Positions 14,928-22,199 of a DNA stretch of 40,100 bases are shown one piece after another. Source of the DNA: Candidatus Aminicenantota bacterium (GTDB lineage Bacteria > Acidobacteriota > Aminicenantia > UBA2199). The DNA lies in contig JAFGST010000037.1 of the NCBI GenBank assembly GCA_016934475.1, forward strand, positions 1 to 40,100, read 5' to 3'. Every line of letters starts with the position of its first letter. Within the stretch, counting starts at the first letter, position 1. Below the pieces are notes generated by a model. That model ran no database searches, was not told where the DNA came from, and worked only from the letters and a program-made list of their open reading frames with translations. Made by a program: the position numbers and the translations under genes.

Positions 14928-16412
14928 CTACTCCTTGGGCACCCAGAGCAGCAGCAGCATGCCGGGCAGCGAGATGAGGAAGCTGACCAGGAACATTCCC
15001 GGGTAGCCCAGCCAGGAGGCGAGAAAGCCGCTGCTGACGCCGGCGACGATGCCGCCCAGGCTCATCAGTCCCGAGCCGATGGCGAAATGGGCGGCCTTGA
15101 ACTCCGCCTTGCAGATGCGCATCAGGAATGTGACCAGAACCGCCGTGCCCAGACCGCTGGCGAACTGGTCGAAGCCGTGCACGCCGGCGGCCAGCAGCAG
15201 GTTGCCCGTGCCGATGAACAGCGCCGGCGCCGCGCCGGCATGGGCCTCCAGGTAGGGGGAGAGGCCGGCGGCCAGCAGCATGTAGGCGACATTGGTCAGG
15301 TTCTGCGCCAGCAGGAACGGCCAGATCACGCGCCGCAGGCCGAGGCGCGAGATCATCCAGCCGCCGATCATGGCGCCGGCGATGGAGGCGGGGAGGCCGA
15401 CGCCGCCCGAGATCCAGCCGTAGTGCTGGCGGATGCCCAGGTCGATGATGAACGGCGACGCCATGGAGCTGACCATGAACTCGCCGCTGCGCGCCAGGAC
15501 GATGAAGGCCAGCACCAGGCCGATCTTCTCCTGCTCCATGAAGCTGAGGAAGGCCCGGCCGTAGAACGAGTCGGGGTCGCGGGTCAGCAGCGCGGCCAGC
15601 CTGCGGCGCAGGGCGGCGACCAGCGCCAGGGCCAGCACCAGGCCCAGGCCGACGGCGCGGGCGAAGGTCAGCTCCTTCAGCAGCGGCAGCGCCTCCGCCC
15701 AGCCGCGGAAGAGGGCGGAGCGGAAAAAGAGGAAAAGCCCGGCCACAACGGCCGCGGCCAGGGCGGCGCCCGCCAGCAGGCGCGGGCGGGCGAAGATGCG
15801 CGCCATGTGGCGGAAGGGACGGCGCTCGACCTCGCACTCGGGAAGGAAGAAATAATGATAGACGACCAGCAGCCCCAGCAGCAGCCCGGCGCAGAGGAAG
15901 GCCGCCGGCCATGAGAGGGAGGCGCCGACGCTCACGATCACGCCGGTGCCCGTGAGCATGGCCACGCGGTAGGCCATCACGCGGTAGCCGAGGAACTTGG
16001 TCTGCTGCACCTTGTCCAGGGCGGCCAGGTAGTAGCCGTCGATGGCGATGTCGTGGGTGGCGGCGACGAAGGCGCCGGCGAAGAACAGGATGGCGATGAG
16101 GCGCACGCCGCCGGGCAGGGGGGCCAGGAAGGCGGCGAAGGCGACCAGCGCGGCCAGCGCGGCCTGCATGGCCAGCAGCCAGCGGCGCTTGGTGGCGAAC
16201 TCGTCGACCAGCGGCCCCCAGAAGAACTTGAGGATCCAGGGCAGGCCGAAGAGGGTGGTCAGGCCGACGGCCTCGAGGCTGACGCGCATGTCGCGGAAGA
16301 AGAAGGTGGAGACCGAGCGGATGATCGAGTAGGGGAAACCCTCGGCGAAGTAGGTGCTGAAGCACCACAGGTGCGTCTTCCGCCATATCGGGGTCGGCTG
16401 GTTCCCGCTCAT
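14928..16412 (-). CDS. AmpG/PAT-family MFS transporter
   Basis: A 494-aa major-facilitator protein with about 12-14 hydrophobic helices. The sequence WCFSTYFAEGFPYSII near the N-terminus and the helix pair LFGLPWILKFFWGPLVDEF (about 52-70) match the AmpG/PAT (SLC33-like) family, which imports muropeptides in proteobacteria or acetyl-CoA in eukaryotes. AATHDIAIDGYYLAAL is another family block (family: QDIAxDGY). Substrate here is uncertain; anhydro-muropeptides are the usual guess. The start chosen is MSGNQPTPIW. It has no Shine-Dalgarno but sits 8 bp after a -10 box, so the mRNA may be leaderless. It is convergent with the unknown gene and divergent from the LuxE-like gene. Confidence 0.88.
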   Translation of the reverse strand: MSGNQPTPIWRKTHLWCFSTYFAEGFPYSIIRSVSTFFFRDMRVSLEAVGLTTLFGLPWILKFFWGPLVDEFATKRRWLLAMQAALAALVAFAAFLAPLPGGVRLIAILFFAGAFVAATHDIAIDGYYLAALDKVQQTKFLGYRVMAYRVAMLTGTGVIVSVGASLSWPAAFLCAGLLLGLLVVYHYFFLPECEVERRPFRHMARIFARPRLLAGAALAAAVVAGLFLFFRSALFRGWAEALPLLKELTFARAVGLGLVLALALVAALRRRLAALLTRDPDSFYGRAFLSFMEQEKIGLVLAFIVLARSGEFMVSSMASPFIIDLGIRQHYGWISGGVGLPASIAGAMIGGWMISRLGLRRVIWPFLLAQNLTNVAYMLLAAGLSPYLEAHAGAAPALFIGTGNLLLAAGVHGFDQFASGLGTAVLVTFLMRICKAEFKAAHFAIGSGLMSLGGIVAGVSSGFLASWLGYPGMFLVSFLISLPGMLLLLWVPKE

Positions 16413-16420
16413 GTCCAGCC

Positions 16421-16449
16421 ATCTTATCCTGGCGGCAGTCGTTTTGCAA
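16421..16449 (-). promoter_or_regulatory. Promoter of the AmpG-like gene (leaderless arrangement)
   Basis: Minus strand: -35 TTGCAA (16444-16449), 17 bp, -10 TAAGAT (16421-16426). Only 8 bp separate the -10 from the ATG, so transcription would begin at or next to the start codon. Confidence 0.6.
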
Positions 16450-16460
16450 GCCGGCGGCGG

Positions 16461-16488
16461 TTGACTTTCGCCCCGATATCCGCACAAT
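16461..16488 (+). promoter_or_regulatory. Possible promoter of the LuxE-like/transglutaminase pair
   Basis: Plus strand: -35 TTGACT (16461-16466), 16 bp, -10 CACAAT (16483-16488). It is divergent from the AmpG-like promoter, with 11 bp between the -35 boxes. The -10 is weak. Confidence 0.45.
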
Positions 16489-16495
16489 AGCCGGT

Positions 16496-16546
16496 ATGCG
16501 AGCGGCGGAAATTTTCCGGGCCGGACGGGGCGAGGATACCCGGTGA
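16496..16546 (+). CDS. Possible 16-codon leaderless upstream ORF before the LuxE-like gene
   Basis: ATG 7 bp after the proposed -10 encodes MRAAEIFRAGRGEDTR and stops with a TGA that overlaps the GTG start of the LuxE-like gene (GTGA). It may feed ribosomes to the GTG start, or be chance. No family similarity is expected at this length. Confidence 0.2.
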   Translation: MRAAEIFRAGRGEDTR

Positions 16547-17922
16547 GCGGCGGCTACGAGGCCACCATCGCCGCCTTCGACCGCCGCATGGCCGGCTACA
16601 TCCCACCGCGCTCGGCGTGGACGCCGGTCGACGAGGCGGTGTACGGGCCGCCCGACCCCTTCCGCGTCCCGGAAGCCGAGGCGCGGCGGCTGCGCCTGGC
16701 GGCGATCCGGTATTCCTTTACCCGCCATTACGAACAAAACCGCTTCTACCATAGGCTCTGCAGTGAGCACGGCTTCGCCCCGCGGCACCTCCGGGGCCCG
16801 GGCGACCTGGCGCGCGTTCCCATGCTCCCCGACCGCCTCTTCCGGGAATACCCCCCCGGCCGCGACTTCGCCCTCTGGCTGGGCAACCTGTTCAGCGGCG
16901 AATTGCCGCGCATCGTCGTCGCCAAGGCCGATCCCGGGCCGGACGCGGTGCTCGAGGCCTTCCGCCGGGCGGGGCTGGAGATCGCTTTCAGCAGCGGCAC
17001 GAGCGGCCGCCTCAAGTTCGTCCCCCGCGACCGCCCGACCTTTCTCGCCCTGCAATACACGTTCATGAAGTCGGTGGTCGCCATGCTGTATCCCCACTGG
17101 GACCGGCGGGCGCACGTCTACCTGATGATGCCCGATCCCCGCCGCACGGCCCTCTATGCCGGGAGAAGCTGCGAGGCTTTCTTCAGCGCCTTCGACCAGG
17201 TGCGGGTCGGCCTCGACCGCGCCGTGTCGGCCGGCCAGGTCCGGGCGGCCATGGGCGGCGGCGGGGGGGTGCGGGGGATGATCGCCCGAAGCCTGGCCCG
17301 GCGCGGGACGAGGCGGCTCGTCGCCGACGTCACGCGCTGGCTGGAGTCCCGCGAGAAGGGCGGGGAGAAGATCGCCCTGGTCGGGCCGCCGTTCGTGCTG
17401 GCCGCGGTGATGGACCGGCTGCAGCGGGAGGGCCGGGCGTTCGCCTTCGGCGAGCGAGCCATGATCGGCACCGGCGGCGGCTGGAAGACCCACGAGGGGC
17501 GGCGCCTGCCGCTGGCCGATTTCCGCGCTCGAGTGGAGCGGACGCTCGGCATCCCGGGCCGCCTCTGCCTCGACGGCTACGGCATGGTGGAGAGCAACGC
17601 CTTCATGGTCCACTGCCCCGAGGGGCATTACCTGCACGTGCCCCATTCGTTCTTCGAGCCGCTGGTTCTGGACAACGACCAGCGCCCCCTGCCCCGCGGC
17701 GAGTGGGGACGCTTCGCCTTCCTCGACGCCTCGGCCGCGAGCTTCCCGGGCTTCATCCTGACCGGGGACCGGGCGCGCCTGCTGGAGCGCTGCCCGGCCT
17801 GCGACCGCCCCGGGCCGGTGCTCGACCCGGAGGTCCGGCGCCTGGACGGCGAGGAGGCGAGGGGCTGCGCCGAGGAGGTTAGGCGCCTCCTGGCCGCGGA
17901 CCTGGGCGGGAGGAGGGAGTGA
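16543..17922 (+). CDS. LuxE/PaaK-like acyl-protein synthetase (adenylate-forming)
   Basis: A 459-aa protein of the LuxE branch of adenylate-forming enzymes, which activate a carboxylic acid with ATP and pass it to a protein cysteine or to CoA. The ATP-binding loop SSGTSG is at 150-155 in EIAFSSGTSGRLKFVPR. IGTGGGWKTHEG (about 307-318) and LDGYGMVESNAFMVHCPEGHYLHVP (about 342-366) match LuxE and coenzyme F390 synthetase-like proteins. A C-terminal CPACDRPGP may bind metal. The start is GTG, with GAGG about 7 nt upstream. No luxC or luxD is nearby, so this is not bioluminescence. The transglutaminase-like gene begins 1 bp later. The acid and the acceptor are unknown. Confidence 0.85.
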   Translation: MSGGYEATIAAFDRRMAGYIPPRSAWTPVDEAVYGPPDPFRVPEAEARRLRLAAIRYSFTRHYEQNRFYHRLCSEHGFAPRHLRGPGDLARVPMLPDRLFREYPPGRDFALWLGNLFSGELPRIVVAKADPGPDAVLEAFRRAGLEIAFSSGTSGRLKFVPRDRPTFLALQYTFMKSVVAMLYPHWDRRAHVYLMMPDPRRTALYAGRSCEAFFSAFDQVRVGLDRAVSAGQVRAAMGGGGGVRGMIARSLARRGTRRLVADVTRWLESREKGGEKIALVGPPFVLAAVMDRLQREGRAFAFGERAMIGTGGGWKTHEGRRLPLADFRARVERTLGIPGRLCLDGYGMVESNAFMVHCPEGHYLHVPHSFFEPLVLDNDQRPLPRGEWGRFAFLDASAASFPGFILTGDRARLLERCPACDRPGPVLDPEVRRLDGEEARGCAEEVRRLLAADLGGRRE

Positions 17923-17923
17923 G

Positions 17924-18904
17924 ATGCTGAAGCCCTGGGAGGTCGTCGGCAGGGGGATGCTGCCGCCGTGGAGCATGGTCAGGGCCAACGCCCGCGGGCT
18001 CCTGGCCATCGCCCGCATCCTGCTGGGGAACCTGGCCGCGGTCAGGGCGCTGATGCGGCAGAGCCGGCGCTGGACCTACGAGCCCCCGCCGCGGGGCTAT
18101 GAGCTGCCGGAGTATGAGGCCGGCATGGTCAACCGCAGCTCGCGGAAGAAATACCTGCGGCCGACGCTGTACTGCGACTGCCGGGATCGCCGGATCACGG
18201 CCATGGCCCAGCGCCTGGGCGCCGGCGGCACGAGCGCCCGCGCCTTTGCCGAGACGGCCTTCGATTTCGTCAAGAGGAACGTCGCCTTCGAGATCTCCCC
18301 GCTGGCCGACGCCGCCGACGTCCTGGGCCGTGGCGCCGGGAGCTGCCTGCACAAGATCTCGCTGTTCGTCGCCCTGTGCCGGGCGGCGGGGATCGAGGCC
18401 CGCTACCGCTTCTTCTCCCTGACCATGCTCGACAACTACATGGAGCCCGAGTTCGAGCGGGCGCCGCTGATCAGGAAATGGTACGACGCCATGGGCTCCT
18501 TCCTGCTCCACGGATCGGGGGAGGCGCGCATCGGCGGCGAATGGGTCTGCGCCGACGTGGGCGCCGAGCCGCCTCGCCAGGCCGCCTCGGGCCTGCCCCT
18601 GACCCGCTTCGGCGAGGATTCGATCGGGCTCTGGCTGTTTCCCGTCCCAGGGACGATGTTCCGCAGCGAATCGGTTCCCCTGGGCCTGGGATGGCCCGCG
18701 AAGTTCCTGATGAAGCGTTTCGCCGGCACGGTGGCGGGATTCAACGCCGGCATCCTCGAGCAGATCGAGAAGGGGCGGCGGATCATCGAGGCGGCGGGGG
18801 GCGAGGCGGCCTACGATGCCGGGGCCCGACGGCGCCATGGGGCGACGGTCGCCGCGCAAGGGCTTCTTGAGCCCAACGAGCGCATCGTTTTTCAGAGGGA
18901 TTAG
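17924..18904 (+). CDS. Transglutaminase-like superfamily protein
   Basis: 326 aa with a papain-like transglutaminase core. The catalytic cysteine is C141 in GRGAGSCLHKISLFVALCRAAGIEARY, which is the standard nucleophile helix. The histidine is probably H196 (FLLHGSGEARIGGEWVCADV), and the aspartate D211 (the usual H...W..DV arrangement), so the triad seems complete. There is no clear signal peptide; a weakly hydrophobic segment lies at about 25-42. It follows the LuxE-like gene with 1 bp between. Bacterial relatives act as proteases, amidases or cross-linkers. Working on the same protein or peptide as the LuxE-like synthetase is inference. It is convergent with tilS. Confidence 0.86.
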   Translation: MLKPWEVVGRGMLPPWSMVRANARGLLAIARILLGNLAAVRALMRQSRRWTYEPPPRGYELPEYEAGMVNRSSRKKYLRPTLYCDCRDRRITAMAQRLGAGGTSARAFAETAFDFVKRNVAFEISPLADAADVLGRGAGSCLHKISLFVALCRAAGIEARYRFFSLTMLDNYMEPEFERAPLIRKWYDAMGSFLLHGSGEARIGGEWVCADVGAEPPRQAASGLPLTRFGEDSIGLWLFPVPGTMFRSESVPLGLGWPAKFLMKRFAGTVAGFNAGILEQIEKGRRIIEAAGGEAAYDAGARRRHGATVAAQGLLEPNERIVFQRD

Positions 18905-18914
18905 GGCCGCGGAT

Positions 18915-20267
18915 TCAGGGGGCGATCGCGATCCTCACGAAGGGCCCGCGCCCGGGATCGTCCACGGCGAAGGGGGCGGCCAGGGGCGAGCCGCAGACCC
19001 AGACGATCGCGCCGTCGCCGTTCTCCAGCACCGGGCAGAGGCGGCGCAGCGGCGCCGGCACCCCCGAGCTGCGGATCATCTCGAAGACCCCTTGTGCATA
19101 GGGCGCGTGGATCTTGCGGTACTTGTCTACGCGGCGGGCGGACCGGGCCCGCAGGGGAAAGAGGAGCTTGCCGGCCGCGACCAGGACCTGGGAATGATCC
19201 CGGGGCAGGAGGAAACGGAGGGTCGTCTTCAGGGTGATCGCCCGGCCGATCTCCGGGATGGGCCAGGTCCCCGGGCCGGTGATCGGCGCGTCGTAGTCGG
19301 CGATGTGAACCTTCTCCGGAAAGAGCCAGCCCTTGGCGAACTTCAGGTTCAGCCCCGGCAGGGAGAGGCCGCGGCCCGATTCCAGGCTCTCAAGGAAATC
19401 GGCGATGTGCTCGAATCCGACGCCCAGCAGGTTGCCCTTCAGGCGCCGCAGGTACTCGCGGGCCAGGTGGCGGGCCACGGCCGGGTGCAGGCCAGCGAAC
19501 GCCTTGGCGGGGAGGATCGAGCCCAGGAGCATGTGCCGCTCGAGGATCTCCCGCGCCAGGCCCTGGAAGAAGTCGAACTCGTCCTGGATGAGCAGAACCG
19601 TCCTGAAGATCCTCTCCTCGACGTCGGGGGCGGCCTCCCGGGCCGCGGGCATCAGGGCGTGGCGGATGCGGTTGCGCAGGAAATCGTGCTGCAGGTTGCT
19701 CGGATCCTGGTAGTAGGCGATGCCATTGCGCTCCAGGAAGGCCAGGACCTCGGCCTCGGAAAAGACGAGCAGCGGCCGGACGATCTTTTTTTCCTTGCTG
19801 GCGTAAATGGCCGAGAGCCCCTGCAGGCCGCTGCCGCGGAAGAGCTTGATGAAGAAGGTCTCCGCCAGGTCGGAGCGACTGTGGGCGGTAGCCACGCGGG
19901 AATGGGCGAAGCGCCGCGACAGCGACGCGAAGAAATCGTAGCGCGAGAGCGAGGCGGCATGCTCCAGGTTCAGCCCGCTCTCGCTGCGGAAGCGCCGCAG
20001 GTCGCGGCCGCCGACCTCCAGCTCGATGTTGTGCCGGGCGCAGAAGGCGCGCACCCAACTCTCCTCCGCGCCGGCGTCGGGGCGCAAGCGGTGGTTGAAA
20101 TAGGCGGCGACCAGACGGAAGGGGACGTGCGCCTGCAGCTCCTGGAGCAGGAGGGCCAGGGTGACCGAGTCCTTGCCGCCGGAGAAGCCCAGGATGACGG
20201 TGTCGCCGGCCTGGACGAGGCCGTGGGCCTCGATGTTTTTCTTGAATTCCGGGAACACGATTTTCAT
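18915..20267 (-). CDS. tilS: tRNA(Ile)-lysidine synthase
   Basis: Modifies C34 of the CAU-anticodon isoleucine tRNA to lysidine using ATP and lysine, so that it reads AUA as isoleucine. 450 aa, normal for the long form. The PP-loop SGGKDS is at about 29-34. Conserved blocks AYFNHRLRPDAGAEE, ATAHSRSDLAETFFIKLFRGSGLQGLSAI and RPLL, then YYQDPSN and FLRNRIRHALMP, follow the TilS N-terminal domain in order. The C-terminal domain is present. The start ATG has only a weak ribosome site (AGAGAC). It lies 37 bp after the 3' end of a CAU tRNA gene on the same strand and may be read from that tRNA's promoter. Confidence 0.95.
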   Translation of the reverse strand: MKIVFPEFKKNIEAHGLVQAGDTVILGFSGGKDSVTLALLLQELQAHVPFRLVAAYFNHRLRPDAGAEESWVRAFCARHNIELEVGGRDLRRFRSESGLNLEHAASLSRYDFFASLSRRFAHSRVATAHSRSDLAETFFIKLFRGSGLQGLSAIYASKEKKIVRPLLVFSEAEVLAFLERNGIAYYQDPSNLQHDFLRNRIRHALMPAAREAAPDVEERIFRTVLLIQDEFDFFQGLAREILERHMLLGSILPAKAFAGLHPAVARHLAREYLRRLKGNLLGVGFEHIADFLESLESGRGLSLPGLNLKFAKGWLFPEKVHIADYDAPITGPGTWPIPEIGRAITLKTTLRFLLPRDHSQVLVAAGKLLFPLRARSARRVDKYRKIHAPYAQGVFEMIRSSGVPAPLRRLCPVLENGDGAIVWVCGSPLAAPFAVDDPGRGPFVRIAIAP

Positions 20268-20304
20268 GTCTCTAGCGGGCCCTTTCTCCCTGGGAGAGAA
20301 AAAA

Positions 20305-20377
20305 TAGCGGCGGAGGGACTTGAACCCCCGACATAACGGATATGAGCCGTCTGCTCTACCGACTGAGCTACGCCGCC
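20305..20377 (-). tRNA. tRNA with CAU anticodon, probably elongator tRNA-Met
   Basis: A cloverleaf of 73 nt can be drawn. The acceptor stem GGCGGCG pairs with CGCCGCT (G1-U72 wobble), then discriminator A. D-arm AGCTCAGTCGGTAGAGCA, anticodon stem GACGG/CCGTT with loop CTCATAT (anticodon CAT), and T-arm GGGGG-TTCAAGT-CCCTC follow. No CCA is encoded; a T-run follows directly. The acceptor and T stems closely resemble B. subtilis elongator tRNA-Met. The anticodon stem is also close to tRNA-Ile2, the substrate of the adjacent tilS, so Ile2 cannot be excluded by eye. Confidence 0.92.
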
Positions 20378-20389
20378 GTTTTCGGGCCC

Positions 20390-20418
20390 ATTATACCCGA
20401 AACGGCACGGATGCGCAA
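20390..20418 (-). promoter_or_regulatory. Promoter of the tRNA (and probably tilS)
   Basis: Minus strand: -35 TTGCGC (20413-20418), 17 bp, -10 TATAAT (20390-20395), 12 bp before the tRNA 5' end. No terminator was seen between the tRNA and tilS apart from the short T-run. Confidence 0.75.
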
Positions 20419-20473
20419 CAGCACGGGTCTTCAGGGAGGACAGAGAGAAGAGAGAGGGAAAGGCAGAGGGAAG

Positions 20474-20550
20474 ACAAAAAAAATTCCAAATCCCAAGCAC
20501 CAAATTCCAAATAAGCTCCAAATTCCAATCACCCAATGATCCAAACAAAG
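20474..20550. repeat. Dispersed CCAAATTCC-type repeat, single arm
   Basis: AT-rich stretch, unlike its GC-rich surroundings, made of CCAAGCACCAAATTCC, AAATAAGCTCC, AAATTCCAATCACCC and AATGATCCAAAC units. The same units in the same order form both arms of the palindrome at 25772-26037. Short open frames across it (translations of the type HQIPNK) are by-products. Confidence 0.8.
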
Positions 20551-20555
20551 AAAAT

Positions 20556-20669
20556 GTCAGTGTCGGTGTTGGCAACAGTTTTATTCGATCGATTGCTGTT
20601 TCAAATCACTTTTCACAAATCATTGATCACTTTGAATCCGCCAAGTTTCTTGCTGACACTGACACTGTC
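20556..20669. repeat. Small element bounded by inverted hexamer repeats
   Basis: The left end has about three copies of TGTCAG-type hexamers (20556-20575). The right end has about four copies of CTGACA-type hexamers (from 20654), reading as its reverse complement. The ends match in about 14 of 17 positions. The interior is about 75 bp, AT-rich and without a gene. It directly abuts the CCAAATTCC repeat arm. Confidence 0.55.
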
Positions 20670-20678
20670 ACTGACACT

Positions 20679-22034
20679 CTAGAACTTCTTGCTGGCTCCG
20701 GCGCCTCCCGATCGGCCGCCGCCGAACGAGGGCGAAGAGCTGCGGGACGTTCCCGATGAGGATGACGGCGGCGAGGACAGCCGCGGCGTGTTGTGCTCGC
20801 GGGTCTTGGTGTAACCGCACGCCGGATTGACGCAAGTCTCGGTAACCCGCGCCCGGCCGCCGTGCTCTTTTGTCGCCGCCACCAGGGTGGTGGAGCTGGA
20901 TTTCAGCGTTCGGCGCCGGCACTGGGGGCACTTGGAGGCCTTGTTCAGCTTGACCGCCAGGCGCTCCTCGGCGCCGCACCCGGGGCAGCGCCAGAACTCG
21001 TAGTCCATGCCGCCCGCCCTCTCCTCGGCCGCCTCCTCTTCGCTGAGCAGCGGGTCGTCCAGGGCGTCCTTGACCATTTCCATCGGCGCGCCGCACTTGG
21101 AACAGGGGAGGCGGTAGGAGGCCAGGCGGCGCTTCAGCAGCCTTCCGGTGAACAGGCGGCCGAAGGTGGCCAGCGACGGCGCCGCCAGCATGGCGATGAA
21201 CGGCGCGAGGAACTGCCCGCCGAGGTTGGCGACCAGGATGAAGGAGGCCACGGCCGCGATCCAGGCCAGGATGACGCTCGCGGGCGTTTTCCCCGCGATC
21301 TTGGCGCGCGCGGCCCGGCCGCGCGCCCTGTTGAAGCGCAGCAGCGTCCAGGCGCTGGCCAGGAGGGCGAAGGCCAGGATGCCGCCCGCGAAATAGAGGG
21401 AGGAGAGGAGCGGGTCCCAGCCCGGTTTCTTTTCCGCCTCCGGCCGCCGTGGCGCTGCGGCAGGGACGGGCTGTTCGGGCCAGGGCTCAGGATCGGCGAC
21501 GGCCAAAACGACTCCCTGGGCGGCCGCGGCCGTTTTGGCGATCTCGCGCGCGGCCAGGAACAGGCCGCGGCCAAAAAGCCCCTGGTGCAGGAATGGGAGG
21601 CCGCTGTCGTCCAATAGCCGCGAGGCGAGGGCGTCGGGGATGGTCGCCTCCAGGCCGTAGCCCACCTCCAGGCGCAGCATGCGGTCGTCGCGCGAGCAAA
21701 GGAGCAGCAAACCGTTGTCCCTGCCGGCGACGCCGATGGCGAATCTCTGGAACAGCTTCACGGCGAACTCCTCGATCGTCAGGCCGCCCAGGCTGCCCAC
21801 GGTGATCACGGCCAGCTCGATCGTAGTCTTGGCCTGCAAGTCGCGGCAGACGCCGTCGATCAGCACGACGTATTCGGGACCCAGCACGCCGCCGTTGTCC
21901 GTGACGAAGGCGCCCGACGATTGCCGCGGATTGGGCACGTCCTCGATCCTTTCCGCCCGCAGCGCGGGGCTGCGGAAGGAGGCCGCTAGAAGGAACAGGC
22001 AAAAAACCTTTTTCGCGAGGCAGGCAGCATTCAT
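20679..22034 (-). CDS. TPM-domain membrane protein (YgcG-like) with zinc ribbons and Gly/Ser-rich tail
   Basis: 451 aa. An N-terminal signal peptide (KVFCLFLLAASFRSPALRA, cleaved near residue 27) precedes a TPM domain (about 35-175). TPM markers are VTDNGGVLGPEY, LAVITVGSLGGLTIEEFA, RFAIGVAGRDNGLLLL and LRLEVGYGLEATIPDALA. Then come a proline-rich linker and hydrophobic spans near 215-235 and 260-300. The cytoplasmic part has CSKCGAP, CPGCGAEE and CPQCRRR zinc-ribbon knuckles, and the end is SFGGGRSGGAGASKKF. YgcG-type proteins usually end in a similar Gly/Ser tail, but the zinc ribbons are less usual. Its function is not established; roles in envelope or photosystem assembly are known for distant relatives. 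AAGGAG lies 8 nt before the ATG. Confidence 0.87.
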   Translation of the reverse strand: MNAACLAKKVFCLFLLAASFRSPALRAERIEDVPNPRQSSGAFVTDNGGVLGPEYVVLIDGVCRDLQAKTTIELAVITVGSLGGLTIEEFAVKLFQRFAIGVAGRDNGLLLLCSRDDRMLRLEVGYGLEATIPDALASRLLDDSGLPFLHQGLFGRGLFLAAREIAKTAAAAQGVVLAVADPEPWPEQPVPAAAPRRPEAEKKPGWDPLLSSLYFAGGILAFALLASAWTLLRFNRARGRAARAKIAGKTPASVILAWIAAVASFILVANLGGQFLAPFIAMLAAPSLATFGRLFTGRLLKRRLASYRLPCSKCGAPMEMVKDALDDPLLSEEEAAEERAGGMDYEFWRCPGCGAEERLAVKLNKASKCPQCRRRTLKSSSTTLVAATKEHGGRARVTETCVNPACGYTKTREHNTPRLSSPPSSSSGTSRSSSPSFGGGRSGGAGASKKF

Positions 22035-22084
22035 GACGACGTCTCCTTGGGTCCTTTTGCGAGCATCTCTCCGGACCGGCCATG

Positions 22085-22113
22085 ATTGTATGCGAAAAGA
22101 AGGCGGATTTCAA
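22085..22113 (-). promoter_or_regulatory. Promoter of the TPM-domain gene
   Basis: Minus strand: -35 TTGAAA (22108-22113), 17 bp, -10 TACAAT (22085-22090), about 50 bp before the ATG. It is divergent from the GntR operon promoter, with 25 bp between the -35 boxes. Confidence 0.72.
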
Positions 22114-22138
22114 AAGGGTAGGCGAAAAAAAAAGATTG

Positions 22139-22167
22139 TTGAAAAAGCCGGAATAGTGTAATATATT
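22139..22167 (+). promoter_or_regulatory. Promoter of the GntR-ABC operon
   Basis: Plus strand: -35 TTGAAA (22139-22144), 17 bp, -10 TATATT (22162-22167). The -10 lies inside the palindromic operator, so binding would block RNA polymerase. Confidence 0.72.
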
Positions 22168-22178
22168 TATAATACAAT
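22155..22178 (+). promoter_or_regulatory. Probable YtrA-type operator, autoregulatory
   Basis: AGTGTA, 12 bp, TACAAT. The inner 20 bp (22157-22176) is a near-perfect palindrome, TGTA...TACA, 8 of 10 positions per half. B. subtilis YtrA is known to bind AGTGTA-N13-TACACT, nearly the same. Location over the -10 predicts repression by the GntR protein encoded just downstream. Confidence 0.65.
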
Positions 22179-22199
22179 GAAAACTGAGGGGAAAGGGAA

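Noticed and set aside
16543-18904. LuxE-like gene as part of a bioluminescence system
   Set aside because: No luxAB, luxC or luxD nearby; LuxE-like enzymes occur widely without luminescence.
20320-20575. Short frames (64-103 codons) over the tRNA and repeat region
   Set aside because: Their translations come from the tRNA and the CCAAATTCC repeat; no ribosome site and no conservation expected.
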